Positions 47,561-58,894 of a DNA stretch of 64,000 nt are shown here, one piece after another. Made by a program: the position numbers and the translations under genes. Location of the stretch: positions 111,328,296 through 111,392,295 of the forward strand of contig NC_061120.1 in the NCBI RefSeq assembly GCF_002878395.1, given 5' to 3'. Every line of letters starts with the position of its first letter. The first letter of the stretch is position 1. The notes beneath the pieces are model-generated. The model saw only the letters and a program-made list of their open reading frames with translations, did not search any database and had not been told where the DNA came from. Origin of the DNA: Capsicum annuum (lineage: Eukaryota; Streptophyta; Magnoliopsida; Solanales; Solanaceae).

Positions 47561-47999
47561 TTAAACTGGGCTTACCCATTTACTATCGAAAATAGGATAA
47601 CCACTCCTACATCCAACCACTTAATAATTTCCTTCTGAACCACCTCTTGCATCAGTGGGTTAAGTCAGTGTTGATGCTCAATGGTTGGAGTACAATTTTC
47701 CTAAAGTTGTATCTTATGAGTGTAGATGCCAGGGGAAATGCCAATAATATTAGCAATAGCCTATTTCTCTTTTGTACCTTTGAAGCACCAAAATAAGTGC
47801 TTCCACCTGCTGCTCGCCCAAATAAGCTACAATAATCATGGGTAGTGTGTTTCTTTTGTCCAAAAACACGTACCTTAAATGCCCTGGAGGCTCTTTCAAT
47901 TCCAACACCGACGGCTCTTTGATGGATGGTTTAATCGGTGGTGTTGGTCAATTCTTAAGATCAAGATTGAGCTTCTTAGGAGAATAAGAGTAAGATCCT

Positions 48000-48540
48000 A
48001 TTCCTATCAAAGCATAAATAGTCTCTTCATACACCTTATTGCCTTCATGATCAAAATCCATCAGCACTGCAGTTAAGGGCTCGATAAGAAATTTCTCCTA
48101 TATAGGCAACTTCTGCTCATCCTTATAATATACATCAACAATTGAGAACATACTCATTTCTTTCTGCTGCTTCATTGATTGGCACACATCAAATTGCACC
48201 ACTTCATCATTCAACCTAAATAAGAGCTCATTAGCTTATAAATCAATCAGCATACTTTCGGTTGCTAGGAAAGGTCGACCCAAGATTATGGGCACCTAAA
48301 AGTCCACCTCACAATCCGGAATGATAAAATCCATAGGAAATATAAAGCTATCTACCTTTACCAGCACATCATACAAAATACCAATAGGTTTTTTCACCGA
48401 CCTATCCACTATCACAAGTTGCATATTAGTAGGTGTGGGGTCTCCCAACCCTAATTTTTTATAAATAGCCAGCGGCATCAGATTGATGCTAGCTCCTAAG
48501 TCGCATAGGGCTTTTGCAAAGTCAGGAGATCCAATAGTGC
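48000..48540 (-). pseudogene. Element B retropepsin-like protease (fossil)
   Basis: The active-site region [20 protein letters not shown] spans about 48460-48520 and keeps the catalytic Asp in the DLGAS form usual for Athila proteases. It continues as [20 protein letters not shown] and [16 protein letters not shown] (48296-48400). A stop then separates the flap and C-terminal half. It is better preserved than the protease of A. Confidence 0.85.
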
Positions 48541-50608
48541 ATGGGATAATAAATGCTCTAAATTTGCCTTTTTCTGCACCAGAGACCTTGTGGAAATAGC
48601 ACCATAATGATAAAGATTATCCATCGGCTTAAAACTAACTGACCACTTCTTCATGATGAGGTCTTTCATGAACTTTGTGTACCTGGGTACCTGTTCCAAT
48701 GCCTCCACCAATGGCAGATTAATCATCAACTGCTTAAGCATAGCCATAAGTTTGCCAAACTTTATGTCATCGGCCTTCTTCTTCAACCGATGGGGAAATG
48801 GAGAAAGTGGTTTTTTAAGAGTGGTAACCACCACTTCAGCCTTCTTTCCCTTATTCTTCTACAACTCATCAACCTGCTGACTGTTAGATGGTGAATCATC
48901 AATAACCTCATCCGATTCTTCGACTCCACCGGATGATAAATCTCTATTTTTTAATATCATCTGCTACAATATCAACCACAGGCTTGCACACTGGAGGGAT
49001 TTCCAATACCTTACCACTTCTAGTAGTGACTGCTATATATGACCCATCCTTCCTTGGGTTTTTAACTATGTTGTTTGGTTGGGTGCTAGCCTTTCTCTAA
49101 TTGAATACAGCAGAAAGTTGGTTCATTTGCTGCTCCAACTATTTTATCAAAGTAGAGTGAGAGTCAACCAGCTGGTTTATTAAGGATAACTCACTTTTCA
49201 TCTCAGTCACCCTGGTATTTATTGCTTCTACTCCCTTTAATAACTTGGCCATCATGTCCTCCATGGATATCTTCCCCGAACTAGTTACAACAGCCTTACG
49301 ATTTCTAAGAGGAACATACAACCCACTTCTGTCACCCTTACTCTTCTAATTTCCTTGACTATGGTCCTTATATCCAGATCTATCATAGTATTTCCAACCT
49401 TGGTTTCCTTGGCCACCACCTAAAAAAAAACCCTGATTGTTCAAATAATTGGCTTTCTCCTCAGAATTAAAGTCATCCCTTCCCTGTGATGCTAAAACTT
49501 TAACCTTCTCTATCTTTCCCGATAATAAATACTTAGTAAGAAGATCCATTTTCATCTTTATGTGAGCCATGTCCTAGTCATGCTCTTCTTATTTTTGCCT
49601 TTGCTCTGTAGTCATTCCTATAGATACAGTAGAGCTTGCTACCTCAGAATCCCTGGTATGCCAAGCTCTACTTTGATCAAGCATATCAGATACTTTAGGG
49701 TAGGTAAGGTCCATGAATGACCCACCTACAACATTGTTCACAACTGGCTTAGACACAGAGTTCAAGGCTCTATATAATATCTCCGTCAAGTGGACATTGG
49801 TTATCTGATGATTTGGGCACTGCATAAGGTTCTTCTTGAACCTCTCCGAAGTCTCATAGAAAGCTTCAGTCAAAAGCTGTCTGAAATTGCTTATCTTATC
49901 TCTCAATTGTGCCCTTTTGGACGGCGAAAGAATCTTTCCAGGAAAGCATCTTTCAGTCGCCTCCAATTAGTAATAGAGTCGGGAGTTAGCCCATTCAACT
50001 ATAGAGTTGCCTCTCCAGATAGAGACAACGGAAATAGCTATAACCAAATAGCATTTTGTCCAACCCCTAGGTTGTTAAATGAATTGCATATTGATATAAA
50101 ATTAACCAAATACATATTCGGGTCATCACCCGTAAGTCCACCAAATAATCCTTTAAGATCCAATAGCTGGATCATAGTTCTTGTAATATTAAACTTAGCT
50201 CTGGGTGCTAAGGGAGGAGGAATAATGGCTCCTTTTGTACCAGATCTATCCAATTCATCATCATTATCTTCCAGATTAAATTAGACAGCTTGGTATTCTG
50301 GTGTCACCCTAGCAAGGTCATTTCTGTTGACATTACTATTTGTCGGTCTAGACAAATTATTTGCACACCTTGGATTGACTGGGCTAATAAATCATCATCA
50401 CCCAAATCCTCATCATCTTATTTTGGTCGCCAGCTTGCATTATCTGCATTCTACTGGTTCACTTATGTAGCTACCAAGGTGGCTATCTAGCTACTTTCTG
50501 CGGAGAAGCTACTATTTATGGGTCCTATTGAACATCCATTCTGCAAATAAGTTGAGGTTTCAGATGAATAGGTAATAAAGGTTCACCTGATCTCTGAGAA
50601 CTTGGCAT
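48541..50608 (-). pseudogene. Element B gag (fossil)
   Basis: ATG at 50608 begins MPSSQRSGEPLLPIHLKPQL; it is chosen because it follows the primer site by about 110 bp. The capsid part reads GTKGAIIPPPLAPRAKFNIT and LKGLFGGLTGDDPNMYLVNF (50038-50253). Next are FPGKILSPSKRAQLRDKISN, QCPNHQITNVHLTEILYRAL and NNVVGGSFMDLTYPKVSDML (49589-49966). A Gly/Asn/Gln-rich linker is at 49346-49570, and NPRKDGSYIAVTTRSGKVLE, a well-kept Athila block, is near 49010-49070. No CCHC zinc knuckle is seen. Several stops interrupt it. The plus-strand ORF 49790-50284 is an antisense shadow. Confidence 0.85.
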
Positions 50609-50720
50609 ACAAGATGATCACCCTACGCAAAACAAAAACATCAAATAAAAAGTAAAATTTTGGGAAACTTTGACCAAAGGTTAAGTAACAAACACTAACT
50701 TAGTTGACAACCGTATTCTT

Positions 50721-50734
50721 TGGCAACGACGCCA
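50721..50734 (-). other. Primer binding site of element B
   Basis: The minus strand reads TGGCGTCGTTGCCA five bases from the LTR, close to the Athila-type TGGCGCCGTTGCC primer site. Confidence 0.85.
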
Positions 50735-50739
50735 AAATT

Positions 50740-51924
50740 TGATATGCCCAAATTAAAACTCTTTTACAAGAGTGTAATTGGTCGTTGTCAAATATAGAAC
50801 CCAACTGAGTTAGGTGTCGAATCCCATAGGGAATACTGTGTTCACTAAGTATTATAGCAATTATTAGACTATTGATCGAACGTTCAAGAATAAAGGGAGT
50901 TTTTATTTAAGTACGAAGTATTAGTTTCAATGTAACTGTAAAGCAATACGTGTAATAATATTTGGATACAGAGGATAACAAGCTAGGGTTATGTCCACCT
51001 TGTAGTTTTTAATATCTTCTAACTATGGGTGTTAGTAATTCATACATGCATGCACTTATAGAGAAACGTATTCAAATTTTCAATCCAAGTGTTTCTCAGC
51101 CATCAAGGATTAATTCACTTTAGTTCTCTTGACTCAAAAGTATTTACTCAATTATACAAAATATCCAAGTTGTTAATCATGTTAAGGCATTAACGTGTGA
51201 AATAGAGGTTGAAAATCCTGTGTTCTTCTCACTACTCTTTTTTCCAAACATTAAACTTTCTATCGAACAAGTTATGTTTTAATGGTACATTCCCTATGTT
51301 TTCAACCACAAGAATTCAAGCATAACGAAGAGAGTTTGATATAAGTTAATCAATGCATAATGAATTCAAAACCCATAGAAATAGATAGTATGCTACAAGG
51401 TTTTAATAACCCTAACCAATAAGCTTAGCTATTCATGGACAAAACAAAAATCACCATAAGTATGCTCATCATACCAAAAACTAAAAGACGATCTTGGTGT
51501 GTAAATAGTGAACAAGAGAAATACATTCTTCTCTCCACTCTAAGTCACCAATCTATCTTAAAAAATAATACAGAATAGAATCCCATCCATAAATTTTCAG
51601 CATCAATTCTTTTTAATAATCTTTTCTCTCATAATTTCCTTCTAAGTCCCTCAACTAGTTTCCCATGACAAATTAGTCTTGGACATAGTTTCTAGGCGCC
51701 ACATTTGGTCCAACAAGATACTTTTCTCTTGTGTGATTTGTCATCTGCATTCCATAATCCCATTAAGTCTTTATCTACCTCACTAACACCTGAAATCATG
51801 CTAATCATGTAGGTTAGCTCAATTATACCAAAGTAGAGTAAAAACATAATAAACTAGGAACCTTGTTCACAAAACTTAAATGGGTAAGTTATGGTGCTTA
51901 GGCATATAAATACACCCAAGATCA
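50740..51924 (-). repeat. Element B 5' LTR (1.19 kb)
   Basis: On the plus strand it starts TGATATGCCCAAATTA and ends CACCCAAGATCA. It aligns with both fragments of the 3' LTR. An extra segment of about 70 bp (51385-51460, containing AATAAGCTTAGCTATTCATG) is absent from the 3' copy. Confidence 0.9.
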
Positions 51925-52185
51925 CTAACTCTAGGTCATAATTATCATAAGAATCTGATAAGGGATTTGAGAGAACATCTAACTATTACTTAGTGTATGA
52001 TTTTTGATGAGCTTGAATGAAATCTTTAAAATATTGGAACATAAAGGCACTAATGGGAATCATTTATTAAATGCCTTGTAGCCTCTCCAAGAAAAGTACA
52101 GATGTCTTTGTACCATTATGCAAGACTCTACTAGACATAGTTTCATGGACACCCTAGGACACTTGAACTTTGTGCTCTAATACCA
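51925..52185 (-). other. Element C leader and primer binding site
   Basis: It begins with B's target duplication CTAAC (51925-51929). The primer site is on the minus strand at 52174-52185, TGGTATTAGAGC (one change from the tRNA-Met type). The leader aligns with D's duplicated leader at 55616-55750 and 55932-56060 in reverse complement. Confidence 0.85.
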
Positions 52186-52189
52186 AGTT

Positions 52190-54965
52190 TGTCATGACTC
52201 GAGACTACCCCCTGTCGTAACACGGTGTTTAGAACCATAAGTGATCCTAAGCTAACCCATGTACTGACATGATACTACAAAAACTAATTTAATATATATA
52301 TATGTATGTATATATATATATATATATACATATATAAATGCTAAATAACTAAGTGTAAGCATATAAAAATGATATAAGAAGTTTTAATACATAACTGATC
52401 AAAATTTACAACACTAAAATCTGAGAGAGAGTGGAACTTAAATTACAAATAATGACTGATTATCTATAAAGCCTCTTCTATACTGACTATAGATAGTGAG
52501 GACATGACCCTTAAATATCCCTAATCAATACATAAAAATTATGAAAATAAAATACATAAACTATAACTGAATTGAGTTCTTAAGAAATAAGAACCTATCA
52601 CCTGCTGGTTGAATACTATAAATCATCTGACCTTAATATGTGGGATACCTCTAGTACCTACATCATGAAGGAATGTATCCATAAATGCAAATATGTGATT
52701 AGTACTTTTGAATGTACTCAGTATGTGAGACATGCACTAAATCATGAAAATATTTAATGTATGCTTTTAAAACTGAGGACATAAGCTATGTACTAGATAT
52801 GCATTTAAATCATGGCTATTTATTAAATCTGTAAGACATAGTAAAATTTCAAAGCTGTAAGGCATAGTGAATTTTCTAATTCATGAGGTGAAAATACTTT
52901 TGTAAGCTGGGAAGTGGTAGAAACATGAATACCATATGTAAATCCCAAGTTAAACCTTAATAGGCTGTAAAACCATATTGAGCATCATGTATGAATACTG
53001 GGCATAAATGTAAAAATATGTAAAAAAAAATGCAATACTAAGTAAAGAATATTCTAGAGTAATCTATAAAACTGAATAACTTATAGATTTAACACTTAGT
53101 CATGCAAACCTGAGTTGATGTGGGCTGAATACTAAACTGAGACTATAAGAGCTAAGATTTAACTGACATGCCCCAATCTGAGATAATCGAGGTATAACCT
53201 ATAATCCTAATTGGAAAGGTGTTAGTAACTTGCCACGGGTACCAACACTAGCTGTGTGGATCTACTAAGCTGATGTCCCCAAAGACTTGGGCGCCAGTCT
53301 TTTACTGGCAAGTAACCCTAAAGAAAGTGTCAATGCTCTAATGTCGGGTGATATATCATAAACAATGTTGGCTATGTAATTTTGAAACTTAGGAACTTCT
53401 ATAAAATCTCTCAGACCTCTACTGGAGGGTGAGCCGTCATTCCTAGGTTTACTTGGTGCTAAGTTCTACACCTAAGTTAACTGGAATAGGAGCGTAAACT
53501 AGTGCATGCATTGATAACTGATATGCTCAAATATGATATTCTGAAAATAAAAGTGCATGTATAATCTGAATATAGAGATACATACATGGTCTGAATAACT
53601 TATAACTTGAAAATCTAAAACATGCATGGTTATCTAGGTATCGGATGTTCATAACCCACCAACATTGAAAAATACAATTAAATATGATAGTTTCAAAGTA
53701 ATGATATCATAAGAAATTTCATGACTTAAACTAAAAAGTCCAACAATTTCATTAATATAACAAGTTATCATAATTATAGTATGTAAAAATACTTGAAGTT
53801 ATGAGAAACCACTATTTAACGGCGGAATTCAAGGATTTTATGGAGGAATCATGTAATTTATACGTTTTAGGGAAAATAAATCAAAAGGGGAATTAAACTT
53901 AAGGATTGAGAAATCTTAAAAACATAGGTATATCATTCGTAACTTGATCATATGCTTTAAATTCGGAATAATAACATGTAAATCATGCACGACTATTAGA
54001 ATAGCATGAATGATAGATTATGGTCTTAAGAAGTTATGAATAATGATTAAAATATGCTTATGAGTGAAAATTATATCATGGGGAATTGAATTTAAACTTA
54101 GAATAACAATTGGGTAAAACCCCTAGATTATGGAAATAAAAAAATTTATGAAAAAAATCATAATCTGGGGTATGAGGATGAAAAAAGATCCTTATTGAAT
54201 ACCCACATACCTAATTACTTTTGATTCTTGAATTGATGTTTTTGGGATTTGGACTTAAAGATGAAAACCCCCAATTTGTTTCTCTGGAGAAGAGAAAATC
54301 ACATGTTTTGGGAGTATTTTTGGTGTTGTGTTGAGAATGATTGATTTAGGGTTGTTTTGTCTTTTTATTTATCCTTATAATAGCTTAAATAATGTAGTTT
54401 TGGGGTTAAAAGAGTGGGAAAACGCCAAAAACCCCTTAGGAACTGTCTGAAAATGCCTGAAAGCTGTCTCGATGAGTTTGCCCATGACTCATAGGGTTTG
54501 GCCATGAGTAGTGGCTTGAATGATAGTTAGAAACTCAAATTTCAGCCTCTACTTCTGTGACGATGAGTCCTCCTAATGGATCATAGGGTTTGACTACGAT
54601 TCATCATCAGAGTTGTAGTCACTAGCAACTTTAACAGTGTTTCAGTAATTTGGCCATAACATTTCACTCTGGCATTGGATTAAGGCAAAATTTGTATCGT
54701 TAAAATGGTAATTCAACTGTCCATTTTTTGGTGCGTATTGAGATCCAAAATTATTAGTGTAAAAAATCTATAATTATTTGAAGATGACTATAGTTATACT
54801 CTTTATAAGAATTTAATCGCTAAGGGATATTTTGACTTGTCTATAAGCGAGGAGCTATTTTAGGACTTCATATATGTCACACAAGAAATATCAAAACATT
54901 ATTTTTGATTTTTTAGGAACTTGAACCATGCTTCTAATAATGGCTTTGATTTTTGAGGTGTATGA
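52190..54965 (-). repeat. Element C 5' LTR (2.78 kb)
   Basis: On the plus strand it starts TGTCATGACTCGAGACTACC. The right end reads TTTTTGAGGTGTATGA where the other LTR has TTTTCGGAGTGTCACA, so the terminal CA is mutated. It includes a TA-rich microsatellite (52291-52337) that is only a few repeats long in the 3' LTR. GACTC at 54966-54970 is the right target duplication. Confidence 0.85.
52291..52337. repeat. TA/TATG microsatellite
   Basis: An alternating TA run with two TATG units. The 3' LTR of C has only TTATATATAAATG at this place, so the run expanded after insertion. Confidence 0.85.
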
Positions 54966-55615
54966 GACTCACCTAGTTTTGCAGATTTTGCTCTATTATT
55001 CATGTTTTATGATATTTCATCTATCAGTTTATTTCAATCTCTTGGTGAGTCTACTTGCATCCAGAAAACATGTTTTTGATTACATTTTACATCAATTTTA
55101 CTTATTGAATTTACCCCATTTACTTAGTACATTCTAGAAGTACTGACCACATATACATTTGTGTGGCTACATTATCTCATAATATAGGTACCAATTATAG
55201 CCCACACATTATGGTCAGAGAGTTCACAAATTTTAACCAACAGGTGATGAGCTTTTTTGATTTGAGAACTCGAGTCAACTATAGTCTCGATCAATTTATC
55301 CATTCATATCGATTAGGTATAGTTGGTGGTCATGTTCCGGCTACCTATAATTAGTACTAGTAAAGATTTCATAGACAATTAGTTAGAGTTGACGTATTAA
55401 ATTTTGATTTTGACTTTTATAACCAGAGTCTAAATGCTTTAAAGAAATTTTGTATTTAACATGTTTCGCTAAAGACATCTCTTCTACTTATTACTTTGTG
55501 TTTTATGTATTTAATTCAGTTGCTCATAATTTATTCTTGTATCATGGGTTATCTTAGGATCACCTATGGTTCTGAGCATTGTGTGATGTCTAGGGAGTAG
55601 TATTGAGGCATTACA
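54966..55615 (+). repeat. Element D 5' LTR, right part
   Basis: It aligns with 60636-61287 (for example TTTGCTCTATTATTCATGTT) and ends GAGGCATTACA. ORFs 54928-55137 and 55163-55354 lie here and are spurious. Confidence 0.85.
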
Positions 55616-56236
55616 AACTTGGTACCAAAAAACATTTTAAGTGTCCTAGGGTATCTATGAAGCAGTGTCTAGTAGAGTCTTGTGGAACGATATGGAGACG
55701 TTTGTACTTTTCTTCGTGAGGCTATTAGCCATTTAAGAAATATTATCGTCTTTATGATTTAGATCATGCAGTAAAGTTATTCTCATAGAAACTTCTGTCG
55801 ATTCATATGTTACTCTATAATTCTCCATCTATGACTTATTCTTGAGATAACATGAGTAGTAAATTTTAATTCCTCCCCATATGAGTTTAGAAATTAAAAT
55901 ATTACGTCCTCATCCATAGCGAGGCATTACAAACTTGGAATCAGAGAATAGTTTAAGTGTCCTAAGGTGTCTATGAAGTAGTGTTTAGTAGAGTCTTGTG
56001 GAACGGTATGGAGACGTTTGTACTTTTTTTCACGAGGCTATTGGGCATTTAAGAAATATTTATCATCTTTATGCTTTAGATTATGTAGTAAAGTTATTCT
56101 AATAGAAACTCCTGTCGATTCATGTGTTACTCTATAATTCTCCATCTGTGACTTATTCTTGAGATAACATGAGTAGTAAATTTCAATTCCTCCCCATATG
56201 AGTTATGAAATTGAAAGATTACGTCCTCATCCATAT
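55605..56236 (+). repeat. Tandem duplication of the LTR end and leader of element D
   Basis: Copy 1 is 55605-55920 and copy 2 is 55921-56236, a 316-bp period. Both start GAGGCATTACAAACTTGG, which is the last 11 bases of the LTR plus the primer region, and end TTACGTCCTCATCCATA. The primer sites are TTGGTACCAAAAAAC in copy 1 and TTGGAATCAGAGAAT in copy 2; copy 2 is closer to TGGTATCAGAGC. Confidence 0.9.
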
Positions 56237-58879
56237 GAGTTATGAAATTAAGATAGAATATTCTATGTAATTTGATTTGTCTTTAGCCCTTCGTTACAAA
56301 TGTCTCTCATAAAAGGAGAAAGCATATGCCTAGAGTATTGAATACATATTAAGGGATAGTTTAGCTAAGGGTGTTATGATTCATAAGTAGTAGAACATCC
56401 TTAGAGCTGGAAGTATGGATTTAGAAGTGTAGTAATAAGAAAAGATGGGGTTAGTGTATGGTTGAGGGTATAATGATAGATCTATCTCCTCTATTAAGTA
56501 CGATTAAGGTGATATATCTTTCTGTGTTAACTAAGTGGTAATTAATGTGGTGTAGGTTTCATGGTATAAGGTAGAGAGGGAGTTATTAATTGCAATAAAT
56601 TTTGGTATGCTTAAAGTAGGAAAGGAGTTCTTGATGGTATTCCACTGTGTTAGAAAAGTATAGGTTATTAATGAAAGTATTATGTTGTTAAACATTGTTA
56701 ATGTGGACCCTCCTTGTGGTTGTGAAAAAGAAATTGTTTGATGATTGTAGGGCTAGGAGTATAATTTAAATATATGGATGTATAAGTAGTAGTGATGTGT
56801 AAAGGAAAGATACACTAATGGATTATAGTAAGATACACCGTAAGATTATGATCAAATATTATTATTGTAAGTTTCTAGTGGACTAGTGTTTTTTGATGAT
56901 TTATTTTATAGATTCCAAGCGAGAATAGTATATGAGGTTGTGTTGTTAATCATGTCTAGCACTAGACATTAAGTTTGAACAATGAATGATCTTTAAGGTG
57001 GAAATAATGATTGCTTGATTAGTGATTTTAGTTATATGGAAGTAATCTAGTACGATTGAAACAATATATGCAAGAGTTTAAGTTTATTTGCTTAGCAATT
57101 AAGTTTAATGATGTAGGTATGATGTAGAGGTGTATCCAAGGTGATATAGGGAAGCATTATTTTCTAAGTTTTTAAAGTACCATGTGTGCTTAGATAGTAC
57201 CCACAGTTGCTAGGTGTAAAAAAGGCTAGTATACAGTATATTGTATTCTTGATAACTAAGTTGGGAGTCATAGATTGAGGATGCTAAGTCTTTTAGTATA
57301 ATTTTAATTCTCATGGTTTACGGAAAAATAAGTTTAGAGATGTGATGTTAGTAAGCTATGAAGAAAAAATGGTAGATTGTATTTTTAGTGAGGCATATAT
57401 ATTTGTCGAGAAGAGTGTAAGTATATGATAGATAAATTTAAAGGTGGTATATATGAAGGGAGTGTACAAAAATGAAGTTGGTATTGTCCATATATAGTTT
57501 ATCCAAGCGAGTTGAGCATTCTTGTGTAGACCGCTAGAGTAAAATAATTATGGCTCAGTCTTGAGGATATAGAATAGACCCATAAGATGATAATGTTGGT
57601 TTTAATCTAAGGTGGAGATGATAGGGTGAATAACAAAATTAAGGTTTGCGAATTAGATTATGATGCATGTCAATAAGAGTTGTGATGAGATAGTAATCCA
57701 TTCTTGCTCTAGTATATTCGTTTCCTTGGATTTTCTTCATTATGGCACCTTATCTATATCTTGCATGATATAGCCACGCCAGTGACCAATGCTTATACAC
57801 TTCATGCATATTCAAGTTCATTTTCAGCTCCTAGTAAAGAAGTAATAACTTCACTCAGTGAATCGAGTCATCCCTTATAAATCTATGAGCTCCAGTATTA
57901 TGTTGAGTAGCTTATGATTAGTATGAACTCATGTTTCAGAGTATGATAAGTTCTCAAAGCAAAAATTCACATTATGTTAGGTATGTCCTCAGTTTAGATC
58001 TCTTTAATGAATCCATGGCTTTGTTGCTTCAATCCTTAGGCCTCAGTTAAGTGTCAATGTTATGCATAGTATTCTTTCAAGCTTCAAGTCCTCATGTTCT
58101 AAGCTTTTAATAACCTCTCCTTACGTTAGGATAACAACGATTAAAATAGATGATCAATGGTTTAGATGAGAGATTGTAGATGACCCTCATTAAGGAAGAT
58201 TGTTATATGCTTACTTAATCTAAGGCTATAAGTGTAGAGGAATATTGAGGCAAAGCTTTGGTATATATCATAGTTAGTTGAGAATTCTAGGTGTGTCTTC
58301 TTAGGGATAGTGTATAAAGTTGTTATTGATATAGGTATTAGAGAATTTAGGAATATTCCTAGGTGGGTTGGTTGCCTAGAAGTTCACATGTTATTATAAT
58401 GATAGGCTTGAATGTCATATTGGTTTATAAGTGGATGAATGCATTGTACGCTAGTAAATTATTAAGAAGAGCCCATTGTGGAGGAAACTCATATTCCATT
58501 CATAGTAACTCTTAAAGATTTTACTGCTTCAGCTATCACTTTGTAGTTCTAGATAATGATCGAGTCATGAATTCTTCAATTAAGTTCTAAATTGTCAACT
58601 TGAATGAGATCCATAGAGTAAATCAAGTTAGCTTAGAAATCAGTTTCATCATGGAAGTTTTATGTTTCAACTCAGCCATATCATTTAGTAGAAGACATGT
58701 CATGCCTACATTATTGATTCTTAGGTATGTGTTCATGTTCCATACATAGTAGTTGCGTCAAGACCCTGTCATGAGGTGATTCTAGTTATGAGAAATGATA
58801 AATTTTAGAAATTAAATTTCAAGATAGTAAATACATTTTTATCATAAAAATATCAGTCTTCATTCGAGGATGAATGATC
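56237..58879 (+). other. Element D internal region, non-coding
   Basis: About 2.6 kb without any ORF or motif that I recognise on either strand. The part 57960-58140 is shared, inverted, with element C at 35080-35280. The end reads CATTCGAGGATGAATGATCC, and its equivalent is in C beside the polypurine tract. Confidence 0.7.
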
Positions 58880-58894
58880 CCAAGAGAGAGATAT
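58880..58894 (+). other. Polypurine tract of element D
   Basis: CCAAGAGAGAGATAT lies immediately before the 3' LTR, equivalent to CCAAGGGGGAGATATT in C. Confidence 0.8.

Larger units (their letters stand above)
36874..51924 (-). mobile_element. Element B: Athila-like Ty3/gypsy retrotransposon with ORF3, nested in C
   Basis: The 5' LTR is 50740-51924, the primer site about 50721-50734, gag 50608 to about 48900, then protease, reverse transcriptase, RNase H and integrase to about 44850. ORF3 follows at 43086-41850, the polypurine tract at 40282-40298, and the 3' LTR at 40281-39246 plus 36952-36874. Without solo LTR H it is about 12.8 kb. Perfect target duplications bound it. It sits 265 bp downstream of C's primer site. 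Its LTRs look about 90% alike by eye, so it is younger than C. Confidence 0.9.
22602..54965 (-). mobile_element. Element C: long-LTR, apparently non-autonomous retrotransposon carrying nested elements
   Basis: The 3' LTR is 22602-25332 and the 5' LTR 52190-54965, both in the same orientation. The tRNA-Met-type primer site is at 52174-52185 and the polypurine tract at 25333-25350. After removing elements A and B, the internal DNA is 25333-26274, 35074-36873 and 51925-52189, about 3 kb, without recognisable coding domains. The leader aligns with the reverse complement of D's leader (for example AAGACTCTACTAGACA), so C and D are one family. The two LTRs look roughly 85% alike by eye, so the insertion is old. 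Confidence 0.85.

Noticed and set aside
49790..50284. Plus-strand 164-residue ORF, the longest on that strand
   Set aside because: It is antisense to element B gag, which has clear family motifs on the minus strand.
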